Assembly (NCBI GenBank): GCA_030042815.1
Contig: JASHYY010000214.1
Location: 1 to 7,093, forward strand
Reading direction: 5' to 3'
Length of the DNA: 7,093 bases
From: Thermoplasmata archaeon
GTDB lineage: Archaea > Thermoplasmatota > Thermoplasmata > Lutacidiplasmatales > UBA184
The notes under the pieces were generated by a model that saw only the letters and a list, made by a program, of their open reading frames with translations, was not told the DNA's origin and made no database searches. The position numbers were made by a program, and so were the translations under genes. The first letter of the stretch is position 1; each line of letters opens with the position of its first letter. Shown here piece after piece: positions 5,402 through 7,093 of this stretch.

Positions 5402-6154
5402 TCAGGGACGGCGGGCCGGCTTTCCGAGCAGCCCCGGGACCTCGGACACGTCGCGAACGACCGCGTCGGCCTCGGCTCGCACCCGCTCGTTGGCCTCGGC
5501 GGAGCGAAGCCCGTTGACGGACACGAACCCGGCTTGGAACACCACGCGCGCGAAGCCGGCGCGGCGGGCACCGACGAGCTCGTCGTTCGCACCGTCGCCC
5601 ACGAAGACCGACTCTTCGAGAGGGATCCCGCCCCAGCGGGGCACGAGGGCGCGGAACGCCGCGGTGGACGGCTTGGCCGCTCCGACCTCGCACGAGAAGA
5701 CAACCGCGTCGAACCAGCGCGCGAGCTCCGAGCGGCTCCAGCCTCGCCGCTCGCGCTCGTCGCAATTGCTGAGCAACCCGAGGGTCCACCCGGACTCGCG
5801 CAATCGACGGAGGGCCGACACGACCGTCGCGCGAGGTCGGAGCAGGGCGAGGTCCGTGTACCGGCCCAGAAGGTCGTCGACCTCCGCCCACGCCGCCGGC
5901 GCCGGCGTCACTCCGAAGGAGCGACAGATCGACCGCACGCGCTCGACGACGGTCGGCGTCAGCGAGACCTGGCGTTCCGCGGCCCCTGCGTTCCACGCCG
6001 CCGTGAACTCCGCTTCCGGAAGCCCGAGGCGCGCGGCGACCGCGCTCGCGCGGTGGAATTCGGGAGGACGGAACTCTTCGGGGTCGACCAGGGTGTGGAA
6101 CAGGTCGAACGCAACGGCCCGGGCTCGGCCGTCGCGCGCGGGGCCGGCGGGCAC
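5402..6154 (-). CDS. HAD-superfamily hydrolase (haloacid dehalogenase-like phosphatase)
   Basis: The 250-residue protein contains all four HAD motifs. Motif I is AFDLFHTLVD with the nucleophile Asp17, motif II is LGLLSNCDE with Ser129, motif III is Lys161 in GAAKPSTAAF, and motif IV is VFVGDGANDELVGARRAG with Asp187 and Asp191. The second Asp of the phosphatase DxD is Phe19 here, as in many members with the FDxFxTL signature. Residues 25-105 form a helical C1 cap. Such proteins usually hydrolyse small phosphorylated metabolites in the cytosol with magnesium; the substrate is unknown. The GTG at 6154 is chosen because TTCTAAC on the minus strand is centred 25 bases upstream and no ATG precedes motif I. 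It is divergent from the amidohydrolase and 60 bases from the convergent cysteine-synthase-like gene, with no T-rich terminator visible between them. Confidence 0.92.
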   Translation of the reverse strand: MPAGPARDGRARAVAFDLFHTLVDPEEFRPPEFHRASAVAARLGLPEAEFTAAWNAGAAERQVSLTPTVVERVRSICRSFGVTPAPAAWAEVDDLLGRYTDLALLRPRATVVSALRRLRESGWTLGLLSNCDERERRGWSRSELARWFDAVVFSCEVGAAKPSTAAFRALVPRWGGIPLEESVFVGDGANDELVGARRAGFARVVFQAGFVSVNGLRSAEANERVRAEADAVVRDVSEVPGLLGKPARRP

Positions 6155-6279
6155 GAACGTGCGAATCGGCCGGTCGTTAGAACCTTGACGGCCCCGCCCG
6201 GGACGGTGCCGGGCGATGGCCGGGCCCGGTCGGCCCGCCGGGACCGAACGCTCTTAGGCACGACCGGTTCGGGAGACCG
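6155..6279. promoter_or_regulatory. Divergent promoter region between the HAD and amidohydrolase genes
   Basis: The region has two A/T islands, one per gene. TTCTAAC on the minus strand (6182-6176) is centred 25 bases before the HAD start at 6154. CTCTTAGG on the plus strand (6251-6258) is centred 25 bases before the amidohydrolase ATG at 6280. Both distances fit leaderless archaeal transcripts. Between them lies a 7-bp inverted repeat at 6195-6215. Nothing else is recognisable. Confidence 0.5.
6195..6215. repeat. 7-bp inverted repeat between divergent promoters
   Basis: CGCCCGG (6195-6201) and CCGGGCG (6209-6215) are exact reverse complements around a 7-base spacer. The repeat lies upstream of both promoter boxes, where an activator or repressor controlling both genes could bind. 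It is all G and C, so chance occurrence is a real possibility. Confidence 0.3.
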
Positions 6280-7093
6280 ATGGCGTCCTCGGCCGACCCC
6301 GAACGGGTGGGGCCGGGCCCGCCGGGCGGCGGCTCGCTCGCGATCGTCGATGCGAAGGTCTATCCGGAACCGGGGACTCCGCCGATTCCGAGCGCGACCG
6401 TCCTCGTCGTCGCGGGTCGCATCGTCGCGGTCGGGCCCGAGGTGGCCGTCCCTTCGGGAGTCGCGGTGCTGGAAGGCCACGGAGGGGTCGTCTCCGCGGG
6501 TTTCTGGAACACGCACGTCCATCTCACCGAACCGAAGTGGTCGTCCCCCGACCGCCGCTCCCCGGAGACGCTGAACGGGCAGCTCGCCGACCTGTTCTCT
6601 CGCCGGGGGTTCACGACCGCGGTCGACCTCGGCTCGAACCCCTGGTCCACGCGGGCGATCCGGAACCGGATCGCTCGGGGAGAGCTCCGGGGACCTCGGC
6701 TCTACACCTCGGGAACGCCGATCTATCCCCCCCGTGGAATCCCGTACTACCTTGACGGCTCCCTCCCGTTCTACTTCCGGTGGTTCATGCCCCAGCCCTC
6801 TCGCCCCTACGCGGCGCGACGGGCCGTCCGCCGGGGGCTCGCCCGTGGGGCAGACGTCGTGAAGCTGTTCACCGGATCTTACGTACGGCGCGGGGAGGTG
6901 CGGCCGATGCCGGAACCGGTCGCGGGCGCGGCGGTCGAGGCCGCCCATGCCCGCGGGCGGCTCGTCTTCGCCCATCCGTCCAACCTTGCCGGTACGCGGG
7001 TGGCCAGCCGCGCGGGGGTCGACGTGCTGGCCCACGCTCCCGACACGACCGAGGGGATCGACGACGGGTTGTTGTCGGACCTCGCGCGGCGCG
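6280..7093 (+). CDS. Metal-dependent amidohydrolase, partial (C-terminus outside window)
   Basis: The first 271 codons run from ATG 6280 to the right window edge with no stop. The protein belongs to the amidohydrolase superfamily (imidazolonepropionase/prolidase-like branch). A small N-terminal beta domain holds AIVDAKVYPE and VLVVAGRIVAVGP. Metal ligands then appear in order: His79 and His81 in SAGFWNTHVHL, Lys195 in VVKLFTGS as the likely carboxylated bridging lysine, His232 in VFAHPSN and His252 in VLAHAPD. The residue two before the first His is Asn77, where many relatives have Asp. The final catalytic Asp should lie beyond the window, as full-length members have about 400-470 residues. 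It would hydrolyse an amide or related C-N bond; the substrate is unknown. There is no obvious signal peptide. The CTCTTAGG box 25 bases before the ATG supports this start. Confidence 0.9.
   Translation, partial: MASSADPERVGPGPPGGGSLAIVDAKVYPEPGTPPIPSATVLVVAGRIVAVGPEVAVPSGVAVLEGHGGVVSAGFWNTHVHLTEPKWSSPDRRSPETLNGQLADLFSRRGFTTAVDLGSNPWSTRAIRNRIARGELRGPRLYTSGTPIYPPRGIPYYLDGSLPFYFRWFMPQPSRPYAARRAVRRGLARGADVVKLFTGSYVRRGEVRPMPEPVAGAAVEAAHARGRLVFAHPSNLAGTRVASRAGVDVLAHAPDTTEGIDDGLLSDLARR

Noticed and set aside
5534..6574. A 346-codon plus-strand open frame across the HAD gene and into the amidohydrolase
   Set aside because: It conflicts with two genes that carry complete catalytic motifs and has no recognisable domain.
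1..7093. RNA genes, CRISPR arrays, insertion sequences, toxin-antitoxin or defence modules
   Set aside because: I saw no tRNA-like T-loop, spaced direct repeats, transposase motifs or known defence domains. The ImmA-like peptidase pattern alone is not enough to call a phage or mobile-element control module.

Overview
The window is a GC-rich, gene-dense stretch with nine protein-coding genes, two of them cut by the window edges. I see no rRNA, tRNA, CRISPR array or insertion sequence. I infer an archaeon, perhaps a GC-rich Thermoplasmatota-like lineage. Short A/T-rich islands (TTATA, CTTAAC, TTCTAAC, CTCTTAGG, AAATAG) stand in otherwise GC-saturated DNA about 24-34 bases before several start codons, as expected for archaeal TATA boxes and leaderless or nearly leaderless mRNAs. 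Most of these genes lack a strong Shine-Dalgarno sequence, and there is a tiny CxxC/HxxH zinc-finger-like protein. Several enzymes resemble families common in bacteria, so the domain assignment is moderate and the lineage weak.

Layout. Positions 1-1607 hold two minus-strand genes: a PLP-dependent group II decarboxylase-like enzyme (C-terminus cut at base 1) and, upstream of it, a small class I SAM methyltransferase. A divergent promoter region (1608-1766) leads to a plus-strand series. This is an HExxH metallopeptidase-like protein with an ImmA/IrrE-like second motif (1767-2339), a 71-residue alanine-rich helical protein with the only strong Shine-Dalgarno (2463-2678), a 40-residue zinc-finger-like protein (2749-2871), a DAO-family FAD oxidoreductase (2952-4343) and a divergent cysteine-synthase-family PLP enzyme (4406-5341). 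A minus-strand HAD hydrolase (5402-6154) converges on the last of these. A 125-base divergent promoter region then leads to a plus-strand metal-dependent amidohydrolase (6280 to the window end).

How they may work together. Two PLP enzymes, a DAO-type oxidoreductase, a methyltransferase and an amidohydrolase suggest amino-acid, amine or amide metabolism. However, most genes have their own promoter-like box and the strands alternate, so this is not one clear operon. I do not see a complete undescribed system. The best leads are the stand-alone HELYH protein with a perfect inverted repeat in its promoter, the two tiny proteins beside it, and the unusual phosphate loop of the cysteine-synthase-like enzyme.
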